Assembly (NCBI GenBank): GCA_903813345.2
Contig: CAIIXF020000002.1
Coordinates: forward strand, 18,550,813 to 18,614,812
Source: Owenia fusiformis
Taxonomy: Eukaryota > Annelida > Polychaeta > Sabellida > Oweniidae
Direction: 5' to 3'
DNA length: 64,000 nucleotides
Made by a program: the position numbers and the translations under genes. Shown here piece by piece: positions 31,397-42,814 of the stretch. The notes under the pieces are model-generated. The model saw only the letters and a program-made list of their open reading frames with translations. It made no database searches and was not told the origin of the DNA. The number at the start of each line of letters is the position of its first letter. Position 1 is the stretch's first letter.

Positions 31397-32000
31397 TAGT
31401 GAAGAGTGAACATTTATATAACAATGACATAGTGACATAGTATGATATAGTGACATAGCAACCGTGACATAGTTACGCATGGTCTGATTGGTTAAATTAA
31501 GTCACATGATACTATAGCGGGTAATTTAAAGTTTGGTTTATATGTGACATCATCTGATAACAGATTAATTACACGAACATTCCGACATGATTACATCTCA
31601 ACTTTTAATTAGATTGGGTAAATATTATGTTCATTAATATCAATAAAAGTAACAGACTTATAGTCTCAGAAAATTCGTATTAGCAAACAACAAATAGAGT
31701 GATTCAGAAAACCATGACATAGTTACGCCTGGTCTGATTGGTTAGATTTAGTCACAAGATACCATAGCGGGTAATTCAAAAGTTTGGAATTAGTTATGTT
31801 ACAATATAATTATTAATTATTAACCCATATTCTCTTCTCAGTAAATAATGAGTGATTGGTGTACATTGTGTGATGGTTAATTCAAATAACTAACTGTCGT
31901 GTTACATCGTACGTTCGTTTAATGATTACCTCATAATCTCCTCTCATCTAAATACTTTACTAAGAAACGTAAAGTAGCGGAAAACTAGCCTGGCTGTTTT

Positions 32001-32500
32001 NNNNNNNNNNNNNNNNNNNNNNNNNNNNNNNNNNNNNNNNNNNNNNNNNNNNNNNNNNNNNNNNNNNNNNNNNNNNNNNNNNNNNNNNNNNNNNNNNNNN
32101 NNNNNNNNNNNNNNNNNNNNNNNNNNNNNNNNNNNNNNNNNNNNNNNNNNNNNNNNNNNNNNNNNNNNNNNNNNNNNNNNNNNNNNNNNNNNNNNNNNNN
32201 NNNNNNNNNNNNNNNNNNNNNNNNNNNNNNNNNNNNNNNNNNNNNNNNNNNNNNNNNNNNNNNNNNNNNNNNNNNNNNNNNNNNNNNNNNNNNNNNNNNN
32301 NNNNNNNNNNNNNNNNNNNNNNNNNNNNNNNNNNNNNNNNNNNNNNNNNNNNNNNNNNNNNNNNNNNNNNNNNNNNNNNNNNNNNNNNNNNNNNNNNNNN
32401 NNNNNNNNNNNNNNNNNNNNNNNNNNNNNNNNNNNNNNNNNNNNNNNNNNNNNNNNNNNNNNNNNNNNNNNNNNNNNNNNNNNNNNNNNNNNNNNNNNNN
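32001..32500. other. Assembly gap, 500 N
   Basis: Exactly 500 N, a conventional placeholder for a gap of unknown size. Duplicated sequence ends on the left and plus-oriented HOR satellite begins in mid-monomer on the right. Long frames reported through it are meaningless. Confidence 0.99.
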
Positions 32501-35050
32501 TACTTAAACGTCTCACAAAATTGAAAAGGACTGGCATGTACCAGTGTGACGTACGACTGGTCGGAAAATTGACATTTCGTCAAGGGCGCAAATTGCATAA
32601 GCGATTTAAGACGAATTGGATATTATATATCCCCCGAACAGAGAAGTCAATCGATACACCCCTCCTTTGGCAAACTTAAAAATATATACATAAACGTCTC
32701 ACAATATATCAAACTAGTCGCTGCTACCAGTGCGATGTACAGCTGGTCCGAAAATTGACATTCCGTACAAAGCCCAAAGTAAATCAGACTTGTATGACAA
32801 ATTAGATACTCAATATCTCACGAATAGAATGAGCAATCAACAAGTCCTCGGTAGGGCATACTCAAAAATACATATTTAAACGTCTCACAAAATTGAAAAG
32901 GACTGGCATGTACCAGTGTGACGTACGACCGGTCGGAAAATTGACATTTCGTCTAGAGCGCAAATTGCATAAGCGATTTAAGACGAATTGGATATTATAT
33001 ATCTCCCTAACAGACAAATCAATCGATACATCCCTCCTTTGGCAAACGTAAAAATATATACATAAACGTCTCACAATATATCAAACTAGTCGCTGCTACC
33101 AGTGCGATGTACCGCTGGTCCGAAAATTGACATTCCGTACATAGCCCAAAGTAAATCAGACTTGTATTACAAATATGATACTCAATATCTTACGAATAGA
33201 ATGACCAATCAAGAAGTCCTCGGTAGAGCAAATGTAAAAATGTATCCTGAAACATCTCTCTAAATAACAAATCTCATGCTGCCACCAGCGTTACGTACGA
33301 CTGGTCCGAAAAGTGACATTTCCTCCAGAGCACAAACTGCATCATACATTTAAGACGAATTAGATATAAAATATATCACGAACGTGAGCATCATTCATTA
33401 AATCCATTCAAGAGCATAATTCAAAATATATACTTAAACGTCTCACAAAATTGCAAAGGACTTGCATGTACCAGTGTAACGTACGACTGGTCGGAATATT
33501 GACATTTTGTCAAGAGCGCAAATTGAATAAGCGATTTAAGACGAATTGGATATTATATATAGCCCTAACAGAGAAGTCAATAGATACATCCCTCCTTTGG
33601 CAAACGTAAAAATATATATATAAACGTCTCACAATATATCAAACTAGTCGCTGCTACCAGTGCGATGTATAGCTGGTCCAAAAATTGACATTCCGTACCT
33701 AGCCCAAAGTAAATCAGACTTGTAAGACAAATTAGATATTCAATATCTCACGAATAGAATGACCAATCAACAAGTCCTCGGTAGAGCAAATGTAAAAATG
33801 TATCCTGAAACATCTCACTAAATAACAAATATCATGCTGCCACCAGCGTTACGTTCGACTGGTCCGAAAATTGACATTTCCTCCAGAGCACAAACTGCAT
33901 CATAGATTTAAGATGAATTAGATATAAAATATATCACGAACAGGAACATCATTCATTAAATCTATTCAAGAGCATACTTAAAATTATATGCTTAAACGTC
34001 TCACAAAATTGCAAAGGACTGGCATGTACCAGTGTGACGTACGACTGGTCGGAAAATTGACATTTCGTCTAGAGCGCAAATTGCTTAAGCGATTTAAGAC
34101 GAATTGGATATTATATATCTCCCTAAAAGAGAAGTCAATCGATACATCCCTCCTTTGGCAAACGTAAAAATATATACATAAACGTCTCACAATATATCAA
34201 ACTAGTCGCTGCTACCAGTGCGATGTACCGCTGGTCCGAAAATTGACATTCCGTACATAGCCCAAAGTAAATCAGACTTGTATTACAAATATGATACTCA
34301 ATATCTTACAAATAGAATGACCAATCAAGAAGTCCTCGGTAGAGCAAATGTAAAAATGTATCCTGAAAAATCTCACTAAATAACAAATATCATGCTGCCA
34401 CCAGCGTTACGTACGACTGGTCCGAAAATTGACATTTCCTCCAGAGCACAAACTGCATCATAGATTTAAGACGAATTAGATTCAAAATATATCACGAACG
34501 GGAACATCATTCATTAAATCCATTCAAGAACATACTCCAAAATATATACTTTAACGTCTCACAAAATTGCAAAGGACTGGCATGTACCAGTGTGACGTAC
34601 GACTGGTCGGAAAATTGACATTTCGCCAAGACCGCAAATTGCATAAGCGATTTAAGACGAATTGGATATTATATATCCCCCTTACAGAGAAGTCAATCGA
34701 TACATCCCTCCTTTGGCAAACGTAAAAACATATACATAAACGTCTCTCAATATATCAAACTAGTCGCTGCTACCAGTGCGATGTACAGCTGGTCCGAAAA
34801 TTGACATTCCGTACATAGCCCAAAGTAAATCAGACTTGTATGACAAATTAGATACTCAATATCTCACGAATAGAATGACCAATCAACAAGTCCTCGGTAG
34901 GGCAAATGAAAAGATGTATCCTGAAACATCTCATTAAATAACAAATTTCATGCTGCCACCAGCGTTACGTACGACTGGTCCGAAAAGTGACATTTCCTCC
35001 AGAGCACAAACTGCATCATAGATTTAAGACGAAACAGATATAAAATATAT
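32501..35050 (+). repeat. 558-bp HOR satellite, block 1
   Basis: About 4.5 units of a three-monomer HOR. Type A has CAATCAACAAGTCCTCGG and TTTCCTCCAGAGCACAAACT. Type B has CATTCATTAAATCCATTCAA and ACTGGTCGGAAAATTGACAT. Type C has ATCGATACATCCCTCCTTTG and GACATTCCGTACATAGCCCA. The order A-B-C repeats about every 558 bp. The array ends at ATAAAATATATATT, where non-satellite DNA begins. Minus-strand frames of 60-75 codons here are repeated shadows of monomers B and C. Confidence 0.95.
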
Positions 35051-35439
35051 ATTAAAAAATTAAAACAAATCCCCCCAAAATAGATAAAAATCAAGATAAA
35101 CCTTTAATTTCATTAACAAGATACTTTTTTAAAATCAACCAAAATTTCCTCTGTACAATTACAATATTGAGAGACCTAAACATGTTGTGATATGTCGTTT
35201 TGTTCCAATGAGGTTCGGAGAGATGTTTCATTTCACTCTGGAAACGTGATCCAAAGAACAAAACAAGTGTTTGATGTGTTTTCTAAAACAATATAGATGA
35301 AAGTATATATATATTTCAAATTATATTGTTACCTTTCAAAAGATGACCATTAAATTGACGATGTGTTAAATTTTTAGATTTTAGTTACATACAAATTGAA
35401 CTGTCGTGAAGTACTCTTATCATAATAGTTTATTTTTAG
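35051..35439. other. Unique AT-rich spacer, possible intron
   Basis: No repeat or domain was recognised. It ends with a T-rich stretch and AG at 35438-35439, a plausible splice acceptor for the integrase-like exon that follows. Confidence 0.35.
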
Positions 35440-35728
35440 GGAGTTTTCATTAGGCAGACGAAACGTGAATGTATTGACAGATGACGAACTTCATACGAAA
35501 GTAAAATAATGTATCCAGAACAATCAAAAAATCGGGCCAAATGCAGTCAAGGCAAGGCTTCAAGGTCAAGGACTTGACGTTGGTCGCCAACGAGTTCGGG
35601 ACTCCATGCATCGGGTTGACCCTGACGGATGTGCCCTAAGGTCCGTTTCAGATAGGCTTCAAAGACGAACTTATACAGTTCCGGCACCCAACTCATTGTG
35701 GTATGTTGATGGAAACCAAACTAATCAG
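35440..35728 (+). pseudogene. rve-type integrase-like gene, one exon, with in-frame stop
   Basis: One frame reads EFSLGRRNVNVLTDDEL, then after a TAA at 35507-35509 continues as GPNAVKARLQGQGLDVGRQR, VRDSMHRVDPDG and VPAPNSLWYVDGN. I recognise the pattern RxRVRxSxxRVDPxG...YxVxGPNxLWHIDGNHK of a metazoan family of rve/DDE integrase-domain proteins. The Asp in WYVDGN is the expected first catalytic Asp, and the rest of the catalytic core is not found nearby. The segment is bounded by TTTTTAG before and CAG|GTTAGC after, so it looks like a true exon. It is not the chromodomain-type Polinton integrase as far as visible. Non-functional here because of the stop. Confidence 0.6.
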
Positions 35729-35869
35729 GTTAGCATCATTATTAAAGTAACCTGTATAAAAATACTTTGAATGTAAAAAAGACAGGAATGAATTGATGAA
35801 AATTGTCAAACTGCTAGTAATAAAGATTTCCTTTTCACTATTGATGCTTGATTGATGTTGAACACAAAG

Positions 35870-37690
35870 CCACGCCCCTTTATCGTTGTTTCGCTTTTAA
35901 TAACCTTAAACCACTCCACATTTTCGTTTTTTCGCTTTTTTAGGTAAAGCAACGCCCTTCTATTGTATTAATTTATTAATTTCCTTAAACCACGCCTCTT
36001 TTCGTTTTTTCGGTTTTTTGAACAAAGCCACGCCCCTTTATCGTATTTTGCTTTTAATTACCTTAAACCACGCCTCTTTTTCGATTATTTCGTTTTTTTA
36101 CTGTAAGCCACGCCCCTTTATCGTTTTTTTCGCTTTTAATTACCTTAAACCACGCCTCTTTTTCGATTTTTTCGTTTTTATTTTCTGTAAACCACGCCCC
36201 TTTATCGTTTTTTTCGCTTTTAATTACCTTAAACCACGCCTCTTTTTCGATTTTTTCGTTTTTTAAACTAAGCCACGCCCCCTTTATCAGTTTTTCGCTT
36301 TAAATTACCTTAATCCACGCCTCTTTTTCGATTTTTTTCGTTTTTTTTTATCGTAAGCCACGCCCCTTTATCGTTTTTTTCGCTTTTAATTACCTTAAAC
36401 CACGCCTCTTTTTCGATTTTTTTCGTTTTTTTTAAGCTAAGCCACGCTCCCTTTATCAGTTTTTTACTTTAAATTACCCGAAACCACGCCTCTTTTTCGA
36501 TTTTTTTTCGTTTTTATACTGTAAGCCACGCCTCTTTTTCGATTATTTCGTTTTTTACTGTAAGCCACGCCCCTTTATCGTTTTTCGCTTTTAATTACCT
36601 TAAACCACGCCTCTTTTTCGATTTCTTTCGTTTTTATACTGTAAGCCACGCCTCTTTTTCGATTTTTTTCGTTTTTTACTGTAAGCCACGCCCCTTTATC
36701 GTTTTTTTCGCTTTTAATTACCTTAAACCACGCCTCTTTTTCGATTTTTTCGTTTTTATTTTCTGTAAACCACACCCCTTTATCGTTTTTTCGCTTTTAA
36801 TTACCTTAAACCACGCCTCTTTTTCGATTTTTTCGTTTTTTAAACTAAGCCACGCCCCCTTTATCAGTTTTTCGCTTTTAATTACCTTAAACCACGCCTC
36901 TTTTTAGATTTTTTCGTTTTTTAAGCTAATCCACGCCCCCTTTATCAGTTTTTTACTTTAAATTACCCTAAACCACGCCTCTTTTTCGATTTTTTTCGTT
37001 TTTATACTGTAAGCCACGCCTCTTTTTCGATTATTTAGTTTTTTTACTGTAAGCCACGCCCCTTTATCGTTTTTTCGCTTTTAATTACCTTAAACCACGC
37101 CTCTTTTTCGATTTTTTTCGTTTTTATACTGAAAGTCACGCCTCTTTTTCGATTTTTTCGTTTTTTACGCTAAGCCACGCCCCCTTTATCATTTTTTTCG
37201 CTTAAAATTACCTTAAGCCACGCCTCTTTTTCGATTTTTTCGTTTTTTTTTACTGTAAGCCACGCCCCTTTATCGTTTTTTTCGCTTTTAATTACCTTAA
37301 ACCACGCCTCTTTTTCAATTTTTTCGTTTTTTACACTAAGCCACGCCCCCTTCATCAGTTTTTCGCTTGAAATTACCTTAAACCACGCCTCTTTTTCGAT
37401 TTTTTTCGTTTTTTTTTACTGTAAGCCACGCCCCTTTATCGTTTTTTCGCTTTTAATTACCTTAAACCACGCCTCTTTTTCGATTTTCTTCGTTTTAATA
37501 CACTAAGCTACGCCCCTTTATCGTTTTTTTCGTTTTAATTACCTTAAACCACGCCTCTTTTTCGATTTTTTCCGTTTTTACATTAAGCCACGCCCCCTTT
37601 ATTAATTTTTTCGCTTTAAATTACCATAAACCACGCCTCTTTTTCGATTTTCCGTTTTTTACATTAAGCCACGCCCGTTTATTGTTTTTT
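35870..37690. repeat. CCACGCC minisatellite array 1
   Basis: Units of about 80 bp consist of two related halves: CCACGCCCCTTTATCG with TTTTTCGCTTTTAATTACCT, then CCACGCCTCTTTTTCGATTT with TTTCGTTTTTTACTGTAAG. The array is strongly T-rich on the plus strand and holds roughly 22 units with length variation in T runs. Frames on either strand (for example 36018-36266, 36575-36775) are artefacts. The sequence on its right is shared with array 2. Confidence 0.95.
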
Positions 37691-37962
37691 ATACAAAGCC
37701 CTCAATGGTATTAACTGTATTCTTCTTTAATTTGGCGCTACTTCCTAACATCTGTCGTTATCTTGACATGAATTAACAAACTATTATATTGGGAAACATG
37801 CCAGAAATTAACATTATTTATTGATGGTCATCTTTATATCTCTTAACCCTGGGGTATTCCCCCTCTAAATTAATCTCTGTAAATGGTAGAAGATTTTGAT
37901 GACCTACTCCAACCATTTAAAAAGTAGTCAGATTCAATTTATTGTTTGTATTTTGATTTCAG

Positions 37963-38085
37963 ATTTTATAAATTGTATCATGATTTCCAAGTGCTCTTCA
38001 ATAATCAGTCAATGGAGGATGAATTGATACGCTTGGTTGATGATATTAAAGTTCTCCAAATATTAGGGGAAGTATCCATTAATGG
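37963..38085 (+). other. Possible exon of an unidentified gene
   Basis: The stretch is preceded by TTGATTTCAG and ends at AATGG|GTAAAA, so both splice sites are plausible. The frame reads FYKLYHDFQVLFNNQ and MEDELIRLVDDIKVLQILGE, amphipathic and helix-like. It is kept open in both copies (the other at 58820-58942). It might belong with the integrase-like exon at 35440, though it lies downstream of it. The regions 38090-38660 and 58945-59518 that follow have only a 38-codon frame from MQRTHQVNATAGS and no recognised domain. Confidence 0.25.
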
Positions 38086-38665
38086 GTAAAACCAATAGAT
38101 TTCATTATTTAAAATCTGTTTCTTGTTGGCAGTCAGGAACAACATCTGCAACAAATGTTACGCTTTTGTCACCCTTTTATATGAGTTATTTTACATTTTT
38201 GCTAGAACCAGAAAAATAGTGGAGCTGTTTTGTTACACTGTCAAATGACATTTTTTGTCATTTTTAAAATGGCAGCCAATTTATGGCTGTTACCTAGTTA
38301 TAAACTGTGAAGTATTATATTATCCTGCAATAAACTCCTTCCTTTTCAAATAAAATCGGTGTCAATGTATATACTTAATATTTTCTAGGTGGGTTTACAG
38401 TCGGCAGTATACTTGTGGACCCCAATGTGTTAAGAGAGCAAGTGATAAGCCTTTAAAATTGAACCCTTCAATGACTGTATCATGTCCCACGTAGGAGGGT
38501 AGGTGGGTATGAGGTAGGAAGTTTTTTATACCAAGCCGAGAGAGATGCAGCGAACACACCAAGTTAATGCGACAGCTGGATCAGTTTTTCGACAACTTTG
38601 TGCCATCAGATCCAGTCCAAGTAAACAGTATCATGGGCGAGAGGTGTTCGTGTTCCTGTCACTTA

Positions 38666-39692
38666 CACCCCAGTCACATTTGTCGCAGGGAGGCCGTGCG
38701 TCGATCGCAGATCAATTAAATCAGTGAATTTCTGCGGCGAGCGTAGAAAAACTACGTTTGCCTTGCGGTCTCCGTCCGGCGTATCCAGTTTTCTACAGGC
38801 CGCAGGGTAGCCGTAGAAATTAAAACTCGTAGTTATAATATTTGTTCATATCTGTGATCCCCGTAGAAATCAACAGGCCGTTGCCAGACCACAGAAAGGT
38901 CCAACGATGGCCGCACGTCGGGTTCCGTTGACTTGCTTCTACTGTAGGGTTTGATGGGTAATGTACCTTTGGAAACAGTTTTTATGTCAGTTTTCGGTCA
39001 TATATTTGCTGTAAACGCAACAAAGTACGTATACTTTTTGATGTAAGGCCAGCAACTTATATTTCACTTACACTTTTTATTTGATACTATATCCTAACAC
39101 TACAAACAACATTTATAAATCGTATTGATGTAGATAAAATAAAAAGAAGAATTAACGTTAAATCAACAGAAATTCAAAAACTCAGAGTTATAATATTTGT
39201 TCATTTCTGCGGTCCCCGTAGAAATCAACAGGCCGTTGCCAGACCACAGAACAATCCCACGGTTGCGGCACATTGACTTGCGTCTGCCGTAGTGTTTTGA
39301 TGCGTGATATACATTTGGAAACAGTTTTAGGTCAGGTTTGCTGTCGTATCTTTGCTGTAAACACAGCGTAATAGATATACTGTTTGGTGTATTTCCATAG
39401 CAACCTATACTACAAAAGATTAAGTTACTTATGGTCAATGTAATATCCAGCACTTTCTATTTGATACTATATACTAGCACTATAAATAACATTTATGAAT
39501 TGAACTAATGTAAATGAATTAAAAATAAACAACGTTTATCAGCAGATATTCAAATTTCGCCGTGAAGCTGCCGCAGGAAATGTGACTGCAAAACTATCCT
39601 ACCCCAGAAATTCTACGGAGAGCGACGTAGAAATGTTACTGACCGCAGAAATGACAAACCGCACGTTTGCCGTAGGAAATGTGACTTGGGTG
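38666..39692. mobile_element. MITE, TWA-target type, copy 2 (long form)
   Basis: CACCCCAGTCACATTTG at 38666 pairs with AAATGTGACTTGGGTG ending at 39692. TTA flanks both sides (38663-38665 and 39693-39695). Compared with the 489-bp copy at 1651 it has an internal direct duplication of about 340 bp starting at CCCCGTAGAAATCAACAGGC (about 38860 and 39207). It is non-coding. The minus-strand frame at 39163-39453 is chance. Confidence 0.75.
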
Positions 39693-39695
39693 TTA

Positions 39696-39930
39696 CTAAC
39701 CAACCAACTAATGAACCAGATAACCACCAGACCACCAAAAAGGGTAAAACTAACTAACCAATTAACTAATTAATCAACCAACTAACCAACACTCCATCCA
39801 ACGAACCAAACAACCAACGAACCAGACTGCAACAAACGAACCAGATGACCAAGATCATGGATCTAGTGTCTTGTATTGTATTGTATTGTATTGTTTTGAA
39901 TTGTATTGCATTGTATTTTTTGTATTGTAT
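39696..39930. repeat. Simple repeats: AACCAACT-type then TTGTA-type
   Basis: Degenerate (AACCAACT)n runs to about 39850, followed by (TTGTA)n at 39868-39930. The counterpart is at 60558-60790 with fewer TTGTA units. Confidence 0.9.
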
Positions 39931-40195
39931 TTGTTTTTCGTTGACCAATACTTACTCAGTAATGATTCAATTTTAAAGTTCACCTCATGTACTACTCAAT
40001 ATCTAAATTTTGAAGGTCTGAAATCTTGTGTTCATTTTAGCTACAGTTGTATATTGAAGGGTATTTTCTTTTGGGTGTAATTTTAATTTCAATTTAAAGG
40101 TATTCATGTAAAATTGTGGGCTTAGTTTCGGGATTTTCTTTGTTTTTAATTGAATCATCTCCGATCTTTTCCTTAAATGTACTTTGAGGTGCATT

Positions 40196-40281
40196 CCTCT
40201 TGCCTTGGAGAAATTAAAGTGAAACATAAAAGAAAAAACCACAGAGAATCTACAATTTGTGCTACCCATCTGCAGCATTTG
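40196..40281 (+). repeat. Upstream copy of a long direct repeat flanking the LINE
   Basis: CCTCTTGCCTTGGAGA followed by ACCACAGAGAATCTACAATT and ending TGCAGCA recurs, diverged, at 41717-41802, just after the LINE tail. It is best explained as a target-site duplication of about 85 bp. Confidence 0.6.
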
Positions 40282-41714
40282 TATCTACATACCTCGGCAG
40301 GGAGATAATATATCTCCGACATTATTTACAATCTTTGTAAATGATCTCGTTACGGAAATAAAAAGGTTTAATGCAGGCGTCGATATCGCAGGAGACAATG
40401 TAAGCATATTACTGTATGCTGATGATGTTGCATTGATCGCACAAACTGAATTAAAGCTGCAACAAATGCTGAACTGTCTTCATGATTGGATATATAAGCG
40501 GCGACTGGCTGTAAATGTTGAAAAAACGAAAGTAGTGCACTTAAGGAGAGCGTCGACAATGTTAACAGAAGCAATATTTGTGCTAGGGGATGCAAAAATT
40601 GGAAAAATAAACTCTTATCGCTATCTCGGAGTTGTTATGAATGAGACTCTCGACTACACTGAAATGGTTTCCACTCTAGCTGATGCAAGTTCTCGATCCC
40701 TTGGCGCTCTTATTGGAAAATATTATTTGATTAATGGACTTCATTATTCGACATTCACAAAGATGTATAATGCAACCGTTAAATCCATCATGGATTACGG
40801 GGCTGGAGTTTGGGGCTATAAAGACTACGACAAACCAAATACTGTCCAAAACCGTGCCATGAGAACATTTATGGGCTTAGGGAAATATGCTCCCATTCCA
40901 GCTATGTATGGAGATATAGGCTGGATACCACCATGTGTTAGGCACCATGTTGAAATGGTTCGTTTATTCATCCGACTTAGTAGTATGCCAAGAACAAGGA
41001 TTACTCGAAGAATATTTGACTTTGACTATGCCAATGCTGAAAAAGGCCATAGAGGATGGTGTTAAGATGTCAAAGATATATTTAAAAATTCTAACCTGTT
41101 AGACCTCTATAATGAACGTTTCTTTAATAATTCAAGTGCAAGGTCAACATTTAAAACTGTAAAAGATTCTGAAATGAATCGCTTTATACATAAATGGACA
41201 GTTCAAATAACTACAATGCCAAAGTTACGTACATATAAGTTAATTAAAGACAATTTTGGTACAGAGGATTATATAAAATTATTTTTTATCAAGGAATCAA
41301 AGATCTGTTATTGCTAGAACTCGGTCAGGTACTCTTCACCTGAACATAGAAACTGGTCGATATAAAGGCCTTGCTGTTGAACAAAGACTCTGTGAGGCAT
41401 GTAAATATGGACATATAGAAACTGAGAAACATTTTCTTCTAGAATGCTCTTGTTACAAGGATTTGAGAAAAACTATAATCAGACCCCCTATGGTTCATGA
41501 TAATCAAGATTTACTGAAACATCTTTCTTTCAAATAAAAATTGTGTAAAACTTACAGCAAAATTTATAATGTCAGCACTTGAAAAACGACAAAAAATTGT
41601 ATAAATAACACACTGTTATTACATGTATATGTATTTGTATAATGCCTCATAAGTCTGATTAGGCTGGGTGCCGATTAAGGTGCGTGGCACTTAAATAAAT
41701 AAATAAATAAATAA
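40282..41714 (+). pseudogene. 5'-truncated LINE: reverse transcriptase C-terminal half to tail, copy 1
   Basis: The RT sequence starts abruptly at RQGDNISPTLFTIFVNDL (motif B region), then LLYADDVALIA (catalytic YADD, motif C), VNVEKTKVVHL (motif D) and YRYLGVVMN (motif E), followed by the thumb and C-terminal region. The frame is broken by TAA at 41063-41065 and by frameshifts near 41283-41291 (T run) and 41536. The Cys-His cluster CEACKYGHIETEKHFLLEC and the terminus LTAKFIMSALEKRQKIV-stop (41602-41604) are recognisable. A 3' UTR with CTCATAAG...GGCACTT and an (AAAT)n tail at 41691-41714 follows. The endonuclease and 5' half are missing. CR1/Jockey/I-like, clade not resolved. Confidence 0.88.
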
Positions 41715-41716
41715 TA

Positions 41717-41802
41717 CCTCTTGCCTTGGAGAGAACAAGAAGAATTCCAAAAGCAAAAACCACAGAGAATCTACAATTTATGCTACCTATAATGTGCAGC
41801 AC
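41717..41802 (+). repeat. Downstream copy of the long direct repeat flanking the LINE
   Basis: This diverged copy of 40196-40281 begins immediately after the LINE tail. Its absence from the second block is due to the 1.28-kb deletion there. Confidence 0.6.
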
Positions 41803-42800
41803 TGTGAATGCTGCGCCTAGTATGCAGGGTATTATAGGGGGAGACTTAACTACAATTGCATTGTTGACAATACATCACTCCCAAAACAATGAAGATGACT
41901 TAGGTAGAGAATTTGGAACTGGAAAATTTATCAGTTTATCATTTATCTATGCAACAGACTAAGTAAACACAATTAACTGAACAATTATTTATATGTGTGA
42001 AAACCACATGCATTTGTATAGGGTAACTTCTGCGTTCAGGTTTACGTTTCGATTTGATAACTTAAGTCTCAAATGAGTTGACAATGTACAGATTACAACG
42101 ATATTACATTTGCAATCACTAATCGATGAATATGCTTCACAACAAGCAAGGAAACTATTTATGTCAACTGGGAAGAATTCACGAAAATCAAATTCAAATT
42201 TGTTTTAGTGTGACAAGACCCTTAAAGTACAAGTTTAGGTATATGTTTTCAAAACAACCTTATTCCCAACATCCTTTATCGAAACATCTCTGAGATTGAG
42301 TTATCGACTTTAATAAATCTAAGAATAACAGATCCTAGAGTAGCCCAGCTTAAAAGGCTTTCTACAGGCATCTCTATCATTCATTTGTATATGATTTTGT
42401 AACGAAGCTTTTCAAATGTGCTTCATGACCTTTTATTATTGTTTTTTTTTTAATTTTTTTTTCATGACCTTTTATGGTTGTTATTAGAATATCAGTTACT
42501 TATTTCTAGATTGCGCTGAGTTGAACAGGAATATGTGTTTAAAATGAATTCTGAAAATGTATTTCATAAATTATAGCTATAGATGATCATGATCTTCACT
42601 ATGAAGGTATAGACGGCAACATGTATATACTATTAGAATCAATTACCAGGTTATACATTTTTATCAATAGACTTAAAATACTACCTAATATGATAGGTAA
42701 AGAACAAATTTAATGAGGAACTCAATTGCAAATCGCATCATAAAATGAGTAAGTAATGATAATGTACAAGGGGCGATCAACAAATAACGCAAATAGAGCC
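41803..42800. other. Unique sequence after the LINE, no gene seen
   Basis: AT-rich sequence. The plus-strand frame 41726-41962 begins in the direct repeat and has no recognised domain. The part up to 42539 is missing from copy 2. Confidence 0.5.
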
Positions 42801-42814
42801 CTATCTCAGAAACT

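Larger units (their letters stand above)
28053..32000. repeat. 3,948-bp segmental duplication, copy B, ending at an N gap
   Basis: This is copy B of 18862-22809 (three substitutions noticed: 28313, 30282, 31347). It contains satellite (28348-28887), LINE 3' end (28888-29256), inverted-repeat element (29180-30309) with its ORF (29606-30022), satellite (30310-31396) and the left flank of the virus-like element (31397-32000). It stops at the gap, so whether the ATPase region follows a second time is unknown. Confidence 0.93.

Noticed and set aside
31944-32598. Frames of about 200 codons across 31944-32598
   Set aside because: Almost all of their length is the N gap.
36018-37355. Lys/Glu-rich and Phe-rich repeat proteins
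   Set aside because: They are read-through of the CCACGCC minisatellite on each strand. Unit length drifts with T-run length and the frames are not kept between arrays.
40259-41065. LINE RT fragment as a complete gene with its own start
   Set aside because: The first Met lies in the flanking direct repeat. RT begins abruptly at motif B, so the start is fortuitous and the copy is 5'-truncated.
41726-41962. 78-codon plus-strand ORF after the LINE tail
   Set aside because: It begins inside the direct repeat, has no recognisable domain and is missing from the second block.
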